In this document: positions 33,029 through 41,708 of the stretch, one piece after another
Layout of the letters: the number at the start of each line of letters is the position of its first letter
How positions within the stretch are numbered: position 1 is the stretch's first letter
The notes under the pieces: generated by a model
Told to the model about the DNA's origin: nothing
Seen by the model: the letters and a program-made list of their open reading frames with translations, nothing else
Database searches by the model: none
Translations under genes and position numbers: made by a program
Assembly (NCBI GenBank): GCA_964425695.1
Contig: CAYRNF010000002.1
Span: forward strand, 310,001-374,000
Reading direction: 5' to 3'
From: JAKPBU01 sp964425695
GTDB lineage: Bacteria > Pseudomonadota > Gammaproteobacteria > Xanthomonadales > Xanthomonadaceae
DNA: 64,000 nt

Positions 33029-33853
33029 CTAGGCGGGACGCCGCGCCGATGCGATCGGTACGTGCCACACCGAATACAGCGGCGGCGTGAGGATCGCCTG
33101 CACCATGGCGTCGAAGTCGGCGCGCACCGCGTCCTGGCCGCGGCCGGTCGCCGCCGCCAGCGGTGCGGTGTAGCCGTCGCGCCATGACGCGATGATCCCC
33201 GCGAAGGTTTCGCGCGGCACGCGCAGCGTGTCCACCACCACGTAGTCCATGGCGATGTCGCGGTAACCGCGCGCCTCCAGCAGCGGCGGGGTGTGCCTGC
33301 CGATGCGCGCGTCGCAGCCGATGCCCTGCATGAACCGCACCGGATGTTCCAGCCAGAAGCGGTCCGGCTCGTGCGGGCCATCGGGCATGTGCAGCATCAG
33401 GTAGTCCTCGCTCAGCAGATGCAACCAGCCGCCGGGGCGCAGCACGCGGGTGATCCCGTCCAGCACCCGGCCGAAGTCCGGCACAGCCTGCGACAGGTGG
33501 CGGCACACCACCAGGTCGAAGGCGGCATCCTCGAAGGCCAGCGCGAACGCGTCGCCCTGCTCGTAGCGCACCCGCGACTCCAGCCCCGCACTCTCGGCCC
33601 GTGCCAGCGCAAGGTTGCTGTCCAGGATATCCACGCCCACCACCTGCGCCTGCGCATAACGCCGGGCTAGGCGCCGCGTGATCTGGCCCGTGCCGCAGCC
33701 CAGGTCCAGGATCCGGATCGCGCCTTCCAGGCCGTAGCGGTCGAACAGCGGCGCTTCCTGCGGCCAGATCGCCTCGGCCTGGAAGGCGAGGGTGCGCGCC
33801 ATGGACGCGTCGCCCATCTGTTCGGCCTGCGGGTTGGTGTCTTGCGTGTGCAT
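33029..33853 (-). CDS. Class I SAM-dependent methyltransferase
   Basis: A 274-residue methyltransferase with motif I ILDLGCGTGQITRRLA (about residues 48-63), acidic motif VVGVDILDSN and motif III VLRPGGWLHLLSEDYL. The fold suggests a small-molecule methyltransferase; the substrate cannot be told. It is transcribed away from the MFS exporter gene that lies upstream on the same strand, separated by 57 bp, so the two may be co-transcribed. Confidence 0.9.
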   Translation of the reverse strand: MHTQDTNPQAEQMGDASMARTLAFQAEAIWPQEAPLFDRYGLEGAIRILDLGCGTGQITRRLARRYAQAQVVGVDILDSNLALARAESAGLESRVRYEQGDAFALAFEDAAFDLVVCRHLSQAVPDFGRVLDGITRVLRPGGWLHLLSEDYLMLHMPDGPHEPDRFWLEHPVRFMQGIGCDARIGRHTPPLLEARGYRDIAMDYVVVDTLRVPRETFAGIIASWRDGYTAPLAAATGRGQDAVRADFDAMVQAILTPPLYSVWHVPIASARRPA

Positions 33854-33910
33854 GCGCCGGACGCTCCCGTGGTGCGGTGGCGGCAGGATACGCCCGGCGC
33901 CGTGGACCCT

Positions 33911-35194
33911 TCAGTGGGGGGCAGGCGCGGGGCGGTGGGCCGCCTCCAGTTCGCGCAGATCCAGCCTGCGCAGGCGCGGCGCCAGCCTTGCCGTGGCCGC
34001 GGCCACGCCCAGCGTCACGCAGCCGCCCACCACCACGGCGGTCACCAGCCCCAGCAGTCGCGCCATGCTGCCGGCGTAGAACGCGCCCAGCTCGTTGGAG
34101 GAACCGATGAAGATGCCGTTGATCGACGACACGCGCCCGCGCATCTCGTCGGGCGTGGCCAGTTGCAGGATCGTCGAGCGGATCACCACCGACACGCCGT
34201 CGCACAGCCCCGAGCCCAGCAGGAACGCGGCCGACAGCCAGAAGTGCTTCGACAGCCCGAACCCGATGATGCACACGCCGAAGCCGGCCACGGCCAGCAG
34301 CATGGTCCTCCCCGCGTTGGCCTGCAGCGGCCGCCGCGCGAGGTACAGACCGGCGCTGACCGCGCCCAGCGCAGGCGCGGCGCGCAGGATGCCCAGGCCT
34401 TCCGGGCCGTAGTGCAGGATGTCGTGGATGAACGCCGGCGCCAGCGAGATCGCGCCGCCGAACAGCACCGCGAACATGTCCAGCGACATCGCGCCCAGCA
34501 TCACCTGGTTGCCGAACACGAAGCGCAGGCCGTCGCGGATGCTGGCGAAGATCGGGCCACGCTGCAGCACCGGTGCCGGTTCGGAGACCTTGAGCCGCGC
34601 CAGCGCCAGCACGGCGATGGCGGCGAACACTGCGGCCGTGCCATAGGCCACGTGCTTGCCCGCCCAACCGACCAGCACGCCGCCGATCGCCGGTCCGATC
34701 ACCAGCCCCGACTGGAACACCACGCTGCCGATGCTCGCGCCGCGCACGAACTGCTCGCGCTTGAGCACGCGCGCGAACAGCGCGTTGTACACCGGTCCCA
34801 GGAACGCGCGTACGCAGCCTCCGACCGCAACGGCCGCGTAGATCGGCCACACGCCGCGCGCCACCGGCCACTGCACGGTGACCAGCACCAGCAGCAGCGC
34901 GGTGGCCACGAGCCCTGCGCAGGCCGCCATGCCCAGCTTGCGCCGCGGCAGGTGGTCCACCAGGTAGCCGGCGAACGGCGCCACGCAGAAGAACGGCAGG
35001 ACTTCGGCCAGCCCGATCAGCCCCAGCGACAGCGGGTCGCGGGTGAGTTCGTACACGTGCCAGCCCACGGTCACCGCCACGATCTGGTAGCTCAGGATCG
35101 TGCCGATGCGGTAGAGCATGAGCTGCTGGAAGCCGCGGTTGCGCAGCGGGTCTGCGGACGGATCCGCGGGCAACGCCTGCAGCGGCTCGCTCAC
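33911..35194 (-). CDS. Major facilitator superfamily exporter
   Basis: A 427-residue MFS transporter of the EntS/enterobactin-exporter-like (MFS_3) group with about 12 predicted transmembrane segments and the loop 2-3 motif GYLVDHLPRRKLG. The family exports siderophores or drugs; no siderophore synthesis gene is in the window, so the substrate is open. The start is GTG 35194 (translated MSEPLQALPAD). It is upstream of the methyltransferase gene on the same strand. Confidence 0.9.
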   Translation of the reverse strand: MSEPLQALPADPSADPLRNRGFQQLMLYRIGTILSYQIVAVTVGWHVYELTRDPLSLGLIGLAEVLPFFCVAPFAGYLVDHLPRRKLGMAACAGLVATALLLVLVTVQWPVARGVWPIYAAVAVGGCVRAFLGPVYNALFARVLKREQFVRGASIGSVVFQSGLVIGPAIGGVLVGWAGKHVAYGTAAVFAAIAVLALARLKVSEPAPVLQRGPIFASIRDGLRFVFGNQVMLGAMSLDMFAVLFGGAISLAPAFIHDILHYGPEGLGILRAAPALGAVSAGLYLARRPLQANAGRTMLLAVAGFGVCIIGFGLSKHFWLSAAFLLGSGLCDGVSVVIRSTILQLATPDEMRGRVSSINGIFIGSSNELGAFYAGSMARLLGLVTAVVVGGCVTLGVAAATARLAPRLRRLDLRELEAAHRPAPAPH

Positions 35195-35291
35195 GCGGAA
35201 TCACCCGCATCGCGCCCGCGGTGCGCCGGCACCGCCCGGGGCGTATGGCGCGTGCCTGTCGCGGCGGCCCGTTGCGTCCGCGGCGCTGCGC

Positions 35292-35729
35292 TCACGAGGC
35301 GCGCTGCGCGGTGTCGCGGATGAATGCCAGCAGTGCGGCCAGCCCGTTGCTGCGCGTGGGCGACAGGTGCTTGGCCAGCCCGATTCGCGCGATGTAGTCC
35401 GCATCGGTGGCCAGGATCTGCGCCGCGCTGCGACCGGAATACACGCGCAGCGCCAGGTAGATCAGGCCCGACACGATGGCCGAATCGCTGGCCGCGGCGA
35501 AGTCCAGCCTTGACGCATCTCCGGACGGCACGATCCATACCATCGACTGGCAGCCGAGCAGGCGATGTTCCTCGGTCTTCCAGGCATCCGGAAACGGCGG
35601 CAGCTTGCGGCCCAAGTCGATCAAGTACTGGTAGCGCTCCGACCAGTCCTCGAAGAAGCCGAACTCCTCCGCGATGGCGGCCTGCGCGTCGGCGGGGGTG
35701 AGTTCGAGGGGGAACACGGTGTCTGTCAC
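35292..35729 (-). CDS. sufE: Cysteine desulfuration protein SufE
   Basis: A 145-residue SufE that accepts persulfide sulfur from SufS for Fe-S cluster assembly. The active Cys is in LLGCQSMVW (about residue 60), flanked by the family patterns WSERYQYLIDLGRKLP and HLSPTRSNGL. The start is the GTG at 35729. The other suf genes are not adjacent; the gene follows cysS by 118 bp, and both concern cysteine use. Confidence 0.95.
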   Translation of the reverse strand: MTDTVFPLELTPADAQAAIAEEFGFFEDWSERYQYLIDLGRKLPPFPDAWKTEEHRLLGCQSMVWIVPSGDASRLDFAAASDSAIVSGLIYLALRVYSGRSAAQILATDADYIARIGLAKHLSPTRSNGLAALLAFIRDTAQRAS

Positions 35730-35847
35730 GGAGGATTCGACTCGTTCTGGAACCAGGCCTGCGGGAGCGCCCTCTGGCGCGCGCTGCGCGTGGTGCGTGT
35801 CGGCTCGGGAAACTCGCGGCTGCAGCGGCCCGTGCCGCGTGCCCGAT

Positions 35848-37215
35848 TCACGCGCGCTTCCACCTTACGCCCTGCGGCGTGTCCTCCAGCAGAACGCCCT
35901 CGTCCGCCAGCTGCTTGCGGATCGCGTCGGCGCGGGCGAAATCGCGCGCCTGCTTGGCGGCGCCGCGTTCTTCCACCAGCGCCTGGATGCGGGCATCGTC
36001 GTCTCCGGACGCGCCGCGTATGAACCACGCCTCCGGCGCCTGCTGCAGCAGACCCAGCGCAAGCCCGGCGCCGAGCAGTTCGGACTTCAGCCGGGCACGT
36101 TCCGTCGGAACCGTCGCCTTGCGCGCTTCGCCCGCGATACGTGCGATCTCCGCCAGCGCCGCGGGCGTGTTGAGGTCGTCGTCCAGGGCAGCCTCGACGC
36201 CTGGCGGGATCGCCGCTTCGGCCTGCACGTCGCCCAGGTCACGCAGCGTTCCGTACAGCCGGTCCAGCGTGCGCACCGACTGTTCCACCAGCGTCTCCGA
36301 CCAGTCCAGCGGCTGCCGGTAATGCGCCGACAGCAGCGCGTAGCGCAGGGCTTCGGGTGGATGCGCGCGCACCAGGTCGTGGATCTTCTCGATGTTGCCC
36401 ACCGACTTGGACATCTTGCTGCCGGCGAAGGTCAGCATGCCGTTGTGCAGCCAGAAGCGCGCGAAGGTGCGGCCGCCGTGGGCGCACTCGCTCTGCGCGA
36501 TCTCGTTCTCGTGGTGCGGGAACTGCAGGTCCACGCCCCCGGCATGGATGTCGATGGTCTCGCCCAGGTGCGCGGCGGCCATGGCCGAGCACTCGATGTG
36601 CCACCCCGGCCGGCCGCGGCCCCAGGGCGACTCCCACCCGGGCAGGTCGCCTGTGGACGGCTTCCACAGCACGAAGTCGCCGGCATTGCGCTTGTACGGG
36701 GCCACCTCGACGCGCGCACCGGCCAGCATGTCGTCCGGATCGCGGCGCGACAGCTTGCCGTAGCCGCCGAACGCATCCACCGCGAACAGCACGTGGCCTT
36801 CGGCCGCATAGGCATGGCCGGAGGCGATCAGCTGTCCGATCATCTCCACGATCTGGGGGATATGCGCGGTCGCCTCCGGTTCGATGTCCGGCGGAGCCAC
36901 GCCCAGCGCGGCCATGTCCTCGCGATAGGCCGCGGCGAAACGGTCGGTGATCGCCGAGATCGGCACGCCCTGCTCGGCGGCCGCGGCATTGATCTTGTCG
37001 TCCACGTCGGTGATGTTGCGCGCGTACTTCAGCGCGCCGTGGCGGCGGCGCAGCAGGTCGGCCAGAACGCCGAACACCACCGGCCCGCGGCCGTTGCCGA
37101 TGTGCACGTAGTTGTAGACCGTGGGCCCGCACACGTACATGGTGGGGCAGGCCGGATCCAGGGGCGCGAAGGGCTCGACGCGTCGAGTCAGGCTGTTGTA
37201 CAGGTGCAGGCTCAT
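35848..37215 (-). CDS. cysS: Cysteinyl-tRNA synthetase
   Basis: A 455-residue class I synthetase. The N-terminal YVCGPTVYNYVHIGNGRG contains the zinc Cys and HIGH-like motif, and KMSKS appears as SKMSKSVGN. Zinc ligands recur in IECSAMA and PHHENEIAQSE. Length and C-terminal anticodon-binding region (RADAIRKQLADEGV) are normal. It initiates at ATG 37215, with the divergent small exported-protein gene starting 102 bp away. Confidence 0.97.
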   Translation of the reverse strand: MSLHLYNSLTRRVEPFAPLDPACPTMYVCGPTVYNYVHIGNGRGPVVFGVLADLLRRRHGALKYARNITDVDDKINAAAAEQGVPISAITDRFAAAYREDMAALGVAPPDIEPEATAHIPQIVEMIGQLIASGHAYAAEGHVLFAVDAFGGYGKLSRRDPDDMLAGARVEVAPYKRNAGDFVLWKPSTGDLPGWESPWGRGRPGWHIECSAMAAAHLGETIDIHAGGVDLQFPHHENEIAQSECAHGGRTFARFWLHNGMLTFAGSKMSKSVGNIEKIHDLVRAHPPEALRYALLSAHYRQPLDWSETLVEQSVRTLDRLYGTLRDLGDVQAEAAIPPGVEAALDDDLNTPAALAEIARIAGEARKATVPTERARLKSELLGAGLALGLLQQAPEAWFIRGASGDDDARIQALVEERGAAKQARDFARADAIRKQLADEGVLLEDTPQGVRWKRA

Positions 37216-37317
37216 CGGTGCGCCGGGCGGAAAATCCCCGCGATTTTAACGGCGTGGCGCGGCCGGCGACAGCGCGGTTCAGTCCTTGGACACGCCAGCC
37301 GCATACACTCTTGCGCC

Positions 37318-37743
37318 ATGAAGCGCCTGCCCGTTCCCGCCCTCGCGGCCTGCGTCGCCCTGGCCTGCACCTCCGTCGCCGCCCAGCAGGCGGTGCTGGT
37401 GCCCTCGGAGAACGTGCGCGTGGAATACGGGCAGGTGCTGCGCGCCGAACCGATCTACGAGACCCGGCGCGAGACCTGGCTGGAGCGGCAATGCCCGGAC
37501 GGCAACAACCGGATGCTGTCGCGGATCGCCGGCGCGGTGAAAGGCGTACTGAAGACGGGCAAGACCGAGGAAGGCAAATGCCAGGACGTGCCCGTGGAAC
37601 GGGAGTTCCGCCGCCTGGCCGCGTACGAGGTGGACTACATGTACAAGGGCAGCAAGTACCGCTCGCGCATGCCCTACGACCCGGGCAACCGGATCAAGCT
37701 GCGCGTCTCTGTGGCGCCGTACGCGACCTCCGCCGGCCGCTGA
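37318..37743 (+). CDS. Small exported protein, unknown function
   Basis: A 141-residue protein with a clear signal peptide (MKRLPVPALAACVALACTSVAAQ, cleavage near residue 22). The C-terminal part AYEVDYMYKGSKYRSRMPYDPGNRIKLRVSV resembles the C-terminal half of xanthomonad periplasmic glycine-zipper proteins, but the glycine zipper itself is missing and replaced by a Cys-containing segment (ERQCPDGNNR...EGKCQDV). Two cysteines could form a disulfide. The ATG at 37318 is the only sensible start. It lies just before the arginine leader region. Confidence 0.75.
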   Translation: MKRLPVPALAACVALACTSVAAQQAVLVPSENVRVEYGQVLRAEPIYETRRETWLERQCPDGNNRMLSRIAGAVKGVLKTGKTEEGKCQDVPVEREFRRLAAYEVDYMYKGSKYRSRMPYDPGNRIKLRVSVAPYATSAGR

Positions 37744-37787
37744 TCGGGTTGCGGACGCCGCCGCCGGCGTGCGAGGATGCGCGCCTC

Positions 37788-37889
37788 ATGCACGCCCACC
37801 TGACCACGCGCTACGCCAACGCCGCCCGGATGGCCTCCGGCATGACCTCGCGCGCGCGCCGACCGGAAACCTCGCCGTCAGCTGGGTAG
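37788..37889 (+). CDS. Possible arginine-operon leader peptide (33 aa)
   Basis: A 33-codon ORF preceded by GAGGA 10 nt upstream. It encodes a peptide with five Arg, three of them in the run SRARR (residues 21-25), and stops at TAG 37887-37889, inside GCTGGGT, which can pair with ACCCAGC at 37925-37931. The downstream hairpin 37923-37946 uses the same ACCCAGC. This is the layout expected of transcription attenuation by Arg-codon stalling. Arg is frequent in GC-rich random frames, so coding is not proven. Confidence 0.45.
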   Translation: MHAHLTTRYANAARMASGMTSRARRPETSPSAG

Positions 37890-37922
37890 TTCCGGAGCGT
37901 TCCAACGCATGCAGTCCCGTCC

Positions 37923-37946
37923 GAACCCAGCCGCCGCGCTGGGTTC
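37923..37946 (+). terminator. Terminator-like hairpin before argF' (candidate attenuator)
   Basis: GAACCCAGC (37923-37931) pairs perfectly with GCTGGGTTC (37938-37946) around CGCCGC, followed by TTGCGTTT. It ends 55 bp before the argF' start. Its left arm can pair instead with GCTGGGT at 37881-37887, giving two exclusive structures; a small GCGT-TCCA-ACGC hairpin (37897-37908) lies between them. It could alternatively be an ordinary terminator of the upstream gene. Confidence 0.55.
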
Positions 37947-38001
37947 TTGCGTTTCAGGCCCCCGAAGACCGTTCCGCCCCCCGCCACGTGAATCCCCGAC
38001 C

Positions 38002-39009
38002 ATGAAGCACTTCCTCAATACCCAGGACTGCACCCGCGCCGAGCTCGACGCGCTGCTCGCGGAGGCCGCGCGGTTCAAGCGCCACAGGCTCGGCGACCAG
38101 CTGAAGGGCCGGAGCATCGCGCTGGTGTTCTTCAACCCGTCCATGCGCACCCGCACCAGCTTCGAGCTGGGCGCGTTCCAGCTGGGCGGCCATGCGGTGG
38201 TGCTGCAGCCGGGCAAGGATGCGTGGCCCATCGAATTCGACCTGGGCACGGTCATGGATGGCGATACGGAGGAACACATCGCGGAGGTCGCGCGGGTGCT
38301 GGGCCGCTACGTGGACATGATCGGCGTGCGCGCCTTCCCGAAGTTCGTCGACTGGGAGGAAGACCGCCAGGACAAGGTGCTGCGCAGCTTCGCCAGGTAC
38401 TCGCCGGTGCCGGTGATCAACATGGAAACCATCACCCACCCCTGCCAGGAACTGGCGCATGCGCTGGCGCTGCAGGAGCGCTTCGGCACCACCGACCTGT
38501 GCGGCAGGAAGTACGTGCTGACCTGGACCTACCACCCCAAGGCGCTGAACACCGCGGTGGCCAACTCCGCCCTGACCATCGCCACCCGCATGGGCATGGA
38601 TGTGACCCTGCTGTGCCCCACGCCGGACTACGTGCTGGACGAGCGCTACATGGGCTGGGCCCGGGACAACGTGGCCGAAAGCGGCGGCTCGCTGACCGTG
38701 AGCCACGATATCGACAGCGCCTACGACGGCGCCGACGTGGTGTACGCCAAGAGCTGGGGCGCGCTGCCGTACTTCGGCCAGTGGCACGACGAGAAGCCGA
38801 TCCGCGACCAGTTCAAGCATTTCATCGTGGACGAACGCAAGATGGCGCTGACCAACCACGGCGTGTTCTCGCACTGCCTGCCGCTGCGCCGCAACGTGAA
38901 AGCCACGGATGCGGTAATGGATTCGCCCGCCTGCATCGCCATCGACGAAGCCGAGAACCGCCTGCACGTGCAGAAGGCGGTGATGGCGGCGCTTGTGGCG
39001 CAGGCCTGA
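38002..39009 (+). CDS. argF': N-acetylornithine carbamoyltransferase
   Basis: A 335-residue carbamoyltransferase that makes N-acetylcitrulline from N-acetylornithine and carbamoyl phosphate, the xanthomonad variation on arginine synthesis. The carbamoyl phosphate motif SMRTRTS is at about residues 47-53. Glu90 corresponds to Glu92 of the X. campestris enzyme, which excludes ornithine, and Lys300 (RRNVK) to its carboxylated Lys302. The sequence is very close to the recalled X. campestris protein. ATG 38002 gives the conserved MKHFLNTQDC. It is the first structural gene of the arg cluster. Confidence 0.97.
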   Translation: MKHFLNTQDCTRAELDALLAEAARFKRHRLGDQLKGRSIALVFFNPSMRTRTSFELGAFQLGGHAVVLQPGKDAWPIEFDLGTVMDGDTEEHIAEVARVLGRYVDMIGVRAFPKFVDWEEDRQDKVLRSFARYSPVPVINMETITHPCQELAHALALQERFGTTDLCGRKYVLTWTYHPKALNTAVANSALTIATRMGMDVTLLCPTPDYVLDERYMGWARDNVAESGGSLTVSHDIDSAYDGADVVYAKSWGALPYFGQWHDEKPIRDQFKHFIVDERKMALTNHGVFSHCLPLRRNVKATDAVMDSPACIAIDEAENRLHVQKAVMAALVAQA

Positions 39010-39073
39010 TCGCCGCACCCGCACCCGGCTTGACCCTCACTCCGACTTCCCCCTCTTTCTCCTGGATTTCCCC

Positions 39074-40360
39074 ATGCAAACCCAACCGTCTTCCGGCGTT
39101 GCCGACCCTGCGAGCCCCGGCGCTTCCAGAGACATCGTGCTCGCCTTCTCCGGTGGCCTGGACACCAGCTTCTGCGTGCCCTACCTGAAGGAGCGCGGCT
39201 GGAACGTGCATACCGTGTTCGCCGATACCGGTGGCGTGGATGCGGACGAGCGCACCTACATCGAACAGCGCGCGTCGGAGCTCGGCGTGGCCTCGCACGT
39301 CACCGTGGACGGCGGGCCGGCGATCTGGGCCGGATTCGTCAAGCCGTTCGTGTGGGCCGGTGAGGGCTACCAGTCCCAGTACCCGTTGCTGGTCAGCGAC
39401 CGCTACCTGATCGTGGACGCCACGCTGGCGCGCGCGCACGCGTTGGGGACCAATGCCATCGCGCACGGCTGCACCGGCATGGGCAACGACCAGGTGCGTT
39501 TCGACCTGGCGGTGAAGGCCAGCGGCGACTACCGCATCGTGGCCCCGATCCGCGAGATCCAGAAGGAACACACCCAGACCCGCGCCTACGAACAGGCCTT
39601 CCTGGAACAGCGCGGGTTCGGCGTGCGCAGCAAGCAGAAGCAGTACACGATCAACGAGAACCTGCTGGGCGTGACCCTGTCCGGGGCCGAGATCGACAGC
39701 TGGGAAGCTCCGGGCGAAGGCGCGCGCGGCTGGTGCGCGCGCCGCGAGCAGTGGCCGGCCGAGGCGCTGGAGGTGGCGGTGCGCTTTGCCTCGGGCGAGG
39801 CGGTGGCGCTGGACGGCCAGGCAATGCCGGGCGAGAAGATCCTGGCCAAGCTCAACACCATGTTCGCGCAGTACGGCGTGGGGCGCGGCATGTACACCGG
39901 CGACACCACCATCGGCCTGAAGGGGCGGATCGTGTACGAAGCGCCGGGCCTGGTGGCGCTGCTCACCGCGCACCGCGCGCTGGAGGAAGCCGTGCTCACC
40001 AAGCACCAGAACCGCTTCAAGCCCGACGTGGCGCGCAAGTGGGTGGAGCTGGTGTACGAGGGCTTCTTCCACGATCCGCTGAAGACGGACCTGGAAGCGT
40101 TCCTGGCGTCGTCGCAACGCATGGTCGACGGCGAGGTGGTGCTGCGCACCAGCGGTGGCCGGGTGGACGCGGTGGCGGTGCGCTCGCCGCACATCCTCAA
40201 CGCCAAGGGCGCGACGTATGCGCAGTCCGCGGACTGGGGCGTGGAGGAAGCCGAGGGCTTCATCAAGCTGTTCGGCATGAGCAGCACGCTGTGGGCGGAG
40301 GTCAACAAGGGCCGGGACGCGGGACCCGGGACTCAAGACTCGCAAAAGGCGGAGGCCTGA
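39074..40360 (+). CDS. argG: Argininosuccinate synthase
   Basis: A 428-residue argininosuccinate synthase joining citrulline and aspartate with ATP. The PP-loop AFSGGLDTSF is at about residues 24-33, with HGCTGMGNDQVRF and YTINENLLG typical of the family. Homologues of about 400 residues are usual; the last ~17 residues (GRDAGPGTQDSQKAEA) are encoded by a GGGACNCG octamer tract and look like a repeat-derived extension. Spacing to argF' is 64 bp and to argE' 129 bp. Confidence 0.96.
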   Translation: MQTQPSSGVADPASPGASRDIVLAFSGGLDTSFCVPYLKERGWNVHTVFADTGGVDADERTYIEQRASELGVASHVTVDGGPAIWAGFVKPFVWAGEGYQSQYPLLVSDRYLIVDATLARAHALGTNAIAHGCTGMGNDQVRFDLAVKASGDYRIVAPIREIQKEHTQTRAYEQAFLEQRGFGVRSKQKQYTINENLLGVTLSGAEIDSWEAPGEGARGWCARREQWPAEALEVAVRFASGEAVALDGQAMPGEKILAKLNTMFAQYGVGRGMYTGDTTIGLKGRIVYEAPGLVALLTAHRALEEAVLTKHQNRFKPDVARKWVELVYEGFFHDPLKTDLEAFLASSQRMVDGEVVLRTSGGRVDAVAVRSPHILNAKGATYAQSADWGVEEAEGFIKLFGMSSTLWAEVNKGRDAGPGTQDSQKAEA

Positions 40361-40475
40361 TCGTGCCCGCGAGGATCGCCATCGGACCCGATGCCGGATG
40401 TCCGTTGTCGCGTGCCGCTCTGCAAGGGTCCGCGCAATTCCCGCTCTTCCGCGTCCCGCGTCCCGGGTCCCGGGT
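40313..40475. repeat. Inverted octamer tracts (GGGACNCG) at the argG end
   Basis: Imperfect tandem GGGACNCG octamers occupy 40313-40334 inside the argG 3' end. The inverted form (CGTCCCGCGTCCCGGG...) occupies 40452-40475 just before argE'. The two tracts can pair in RNA across about 120 nt. The 8-bp unit makes slippage likely, with possible frame changes at the argG C terminus. Confidence 0.6.
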
Positions 40476-40489
40476 TCCGGCCAACACCG

Positions 40490-41590
40490 ATGCTTGACAC
40501 GATCCTCCGGCATCTCGAAGCGCTCGTGGCCTTCGACACGCGCAATCCACCGCGCGCCATCGGCACGGGCGGAATCTTCGCGTACATCCGCACGCAGCTG
40601 CCGGATTTCGAGGTGCGCATCGAGGACCATGGGGCGGGCGCGGTCTCGCTGCTGGCGGTGCGCGGCACTCCGCGGCGCCTGTTCAACGTGCACCTGGACA
40701 CGGTGCCGGACTCGCAGGCTTGGAGCGCCGATCCGCTGGCGCTGCGCGTACAGGAAGGCCGCGCCATCGGCCTGGGCGCCTGCGACATCAAGGGCGCCGC
40801 CGCGTGCCTGATCGCGGCCGCCAACGCCACCACGGGCGATGCGGCCTTCCTGTTCTCGAGCGACGAGGAAGCCAACGACCCGCGCTGCATCGCGGCGTTC
40901 CTGCGCGGCAACGCAGCGCCCGGCGGCTACGGGTTCGACGAAGCGATCGTGGCCGAACCCACCGGCTGCGAGGCGGTGCTCGCGCATCGCGGCATCGCGT
41001 CGGTGCAGCTGGATTTCAGCGGCGAAGCCGGCCACGCATCGGGCGCGAATGCGCTCACGGCCAGTGCGCTGCACCAGGCGATGCGCTGGGGCAGCGACGC
41101 GCTGGCGCTGGTGGAAGCCGAGGCGCACCAGCGCTTCGGCGGGCTTACCGGCCTGCGGTTCAACATCGGACGCGTGGAAGGCGGGATCAAGGCCAACGTG
41201 ATCGCACCCAGCGCCCAGGTGCGCTTCGGTTTCCGACCGCTGCCGTCGCAGGACATGGACGGACTGCACGCCCGCTTCCGCGCGCTCGCGCCGGAGAGCG
41301 CCGTGTACAGCGACACCTTCCGCGGCCCGCCGCTGCCCGCGGGCGACGTGGCGCAGGCCGAGGCGAGGCGCCTCGCGGCGCGCGACCTGGCCGACGAACT
41401 GGGCCTGCCGATCGGCAATGCGGTGGACTTCTGGACCGAAGCGTCGCTGTTCTCCCAGGCCGGCCTCACTGCCTTCGTGTTCGGACCCGGCGACATCGCG
41501 CAGGCGCACACCGCGGACGAGTGGGTGGCGCTGGAGCAGCTGCAGCGCTACGGCGAAGCAGTGACGCGCATCATCGGCGACGCGGCATGA
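40490..41590 (+). CDS. argE': N-acetylcitrulline deacetylase (M20 family)
   Basis: A 366-residue M20 metallohydrolase. Metal-binding motifs include FNVHLDTVPDS (about 66-76), LGACDIKGAAA and SSDEEAND with the catalytic Glu pair. Because the carbamoyltransferase here makes N-acetylcitrulline, the expected substrate is N-acetyl-L-citrulline rather than N-acetylornithine, as shown for X. campestris. ATG 40490 (MLDTILRHLEALVAFDTRNPP) matches the family N terminus. The gene is followed by a REP doublet before argB. Confidence 0.95.
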   Translation: MLDTILRHLEALVAFDTRNPPRAIGTGGIFAYIRTQLPDFEVRIEDHGAGAVSLLAVRGTPRRLFNVHLDTVPDSQAWSADPLALRVQEGRAIGLGACDIKGAAACLIAAANATTGDAAFLFSSDEEANDPRCIAAFLRGNAAPGGYGFDEAIVAEPTGCEAVLAHRGIASVQLDFSGEAGHASGANALTASALHQAMRWGSDALALVEAEAHQRFGGLTGLRFNIGRVEGGIKANVIAPSAQVRFGFRPLPSQDMDGLHARFRALAPESAVYSDTFRGPPLPAGDVAQAEARRLAARDLADELGLPIGNAVDFWTEASLFSQAGLTAFVFGPGDIAQAHTADEWVALEQLQRYGEAVTRIIGDAA

Positions 41591-41600
41591 GGCGGAGCGT

Positions 41601-41679
41601 TGCAGGAGCGGCTTCCGCCGCGAGCCCCCGGCAAGCGGCGTATCCCGTGCAATACCTCGCGGCTGAAGCCGCTCCTCCA
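41601..41679. repeat. REP doublet inside the arg cluster
   Basis: AGGAGCGGCTTCCGCCGCGAG at about 41604-41624 and its inverse CTCGCGGCTGAAGCCGCTCCT at about 41657-41677 face each other across about 30 bp. Same family as at 1233, 44109 and 49735. It starts 11 bp after the argE' stop. Confidence 0.85.
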
Positions 41680-41708
41680 TTGGGCAAGTTGATTTTTTCG
41701 GCATCGGC

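Noticed and set aside
37909..38001. Upstream in-frame ATG extending ArgF' by 31 residues
   Set aside because: The extension translates the hairpin region, is Pro/Arg-rich and does not match the conserved MKHFLNTQD start.
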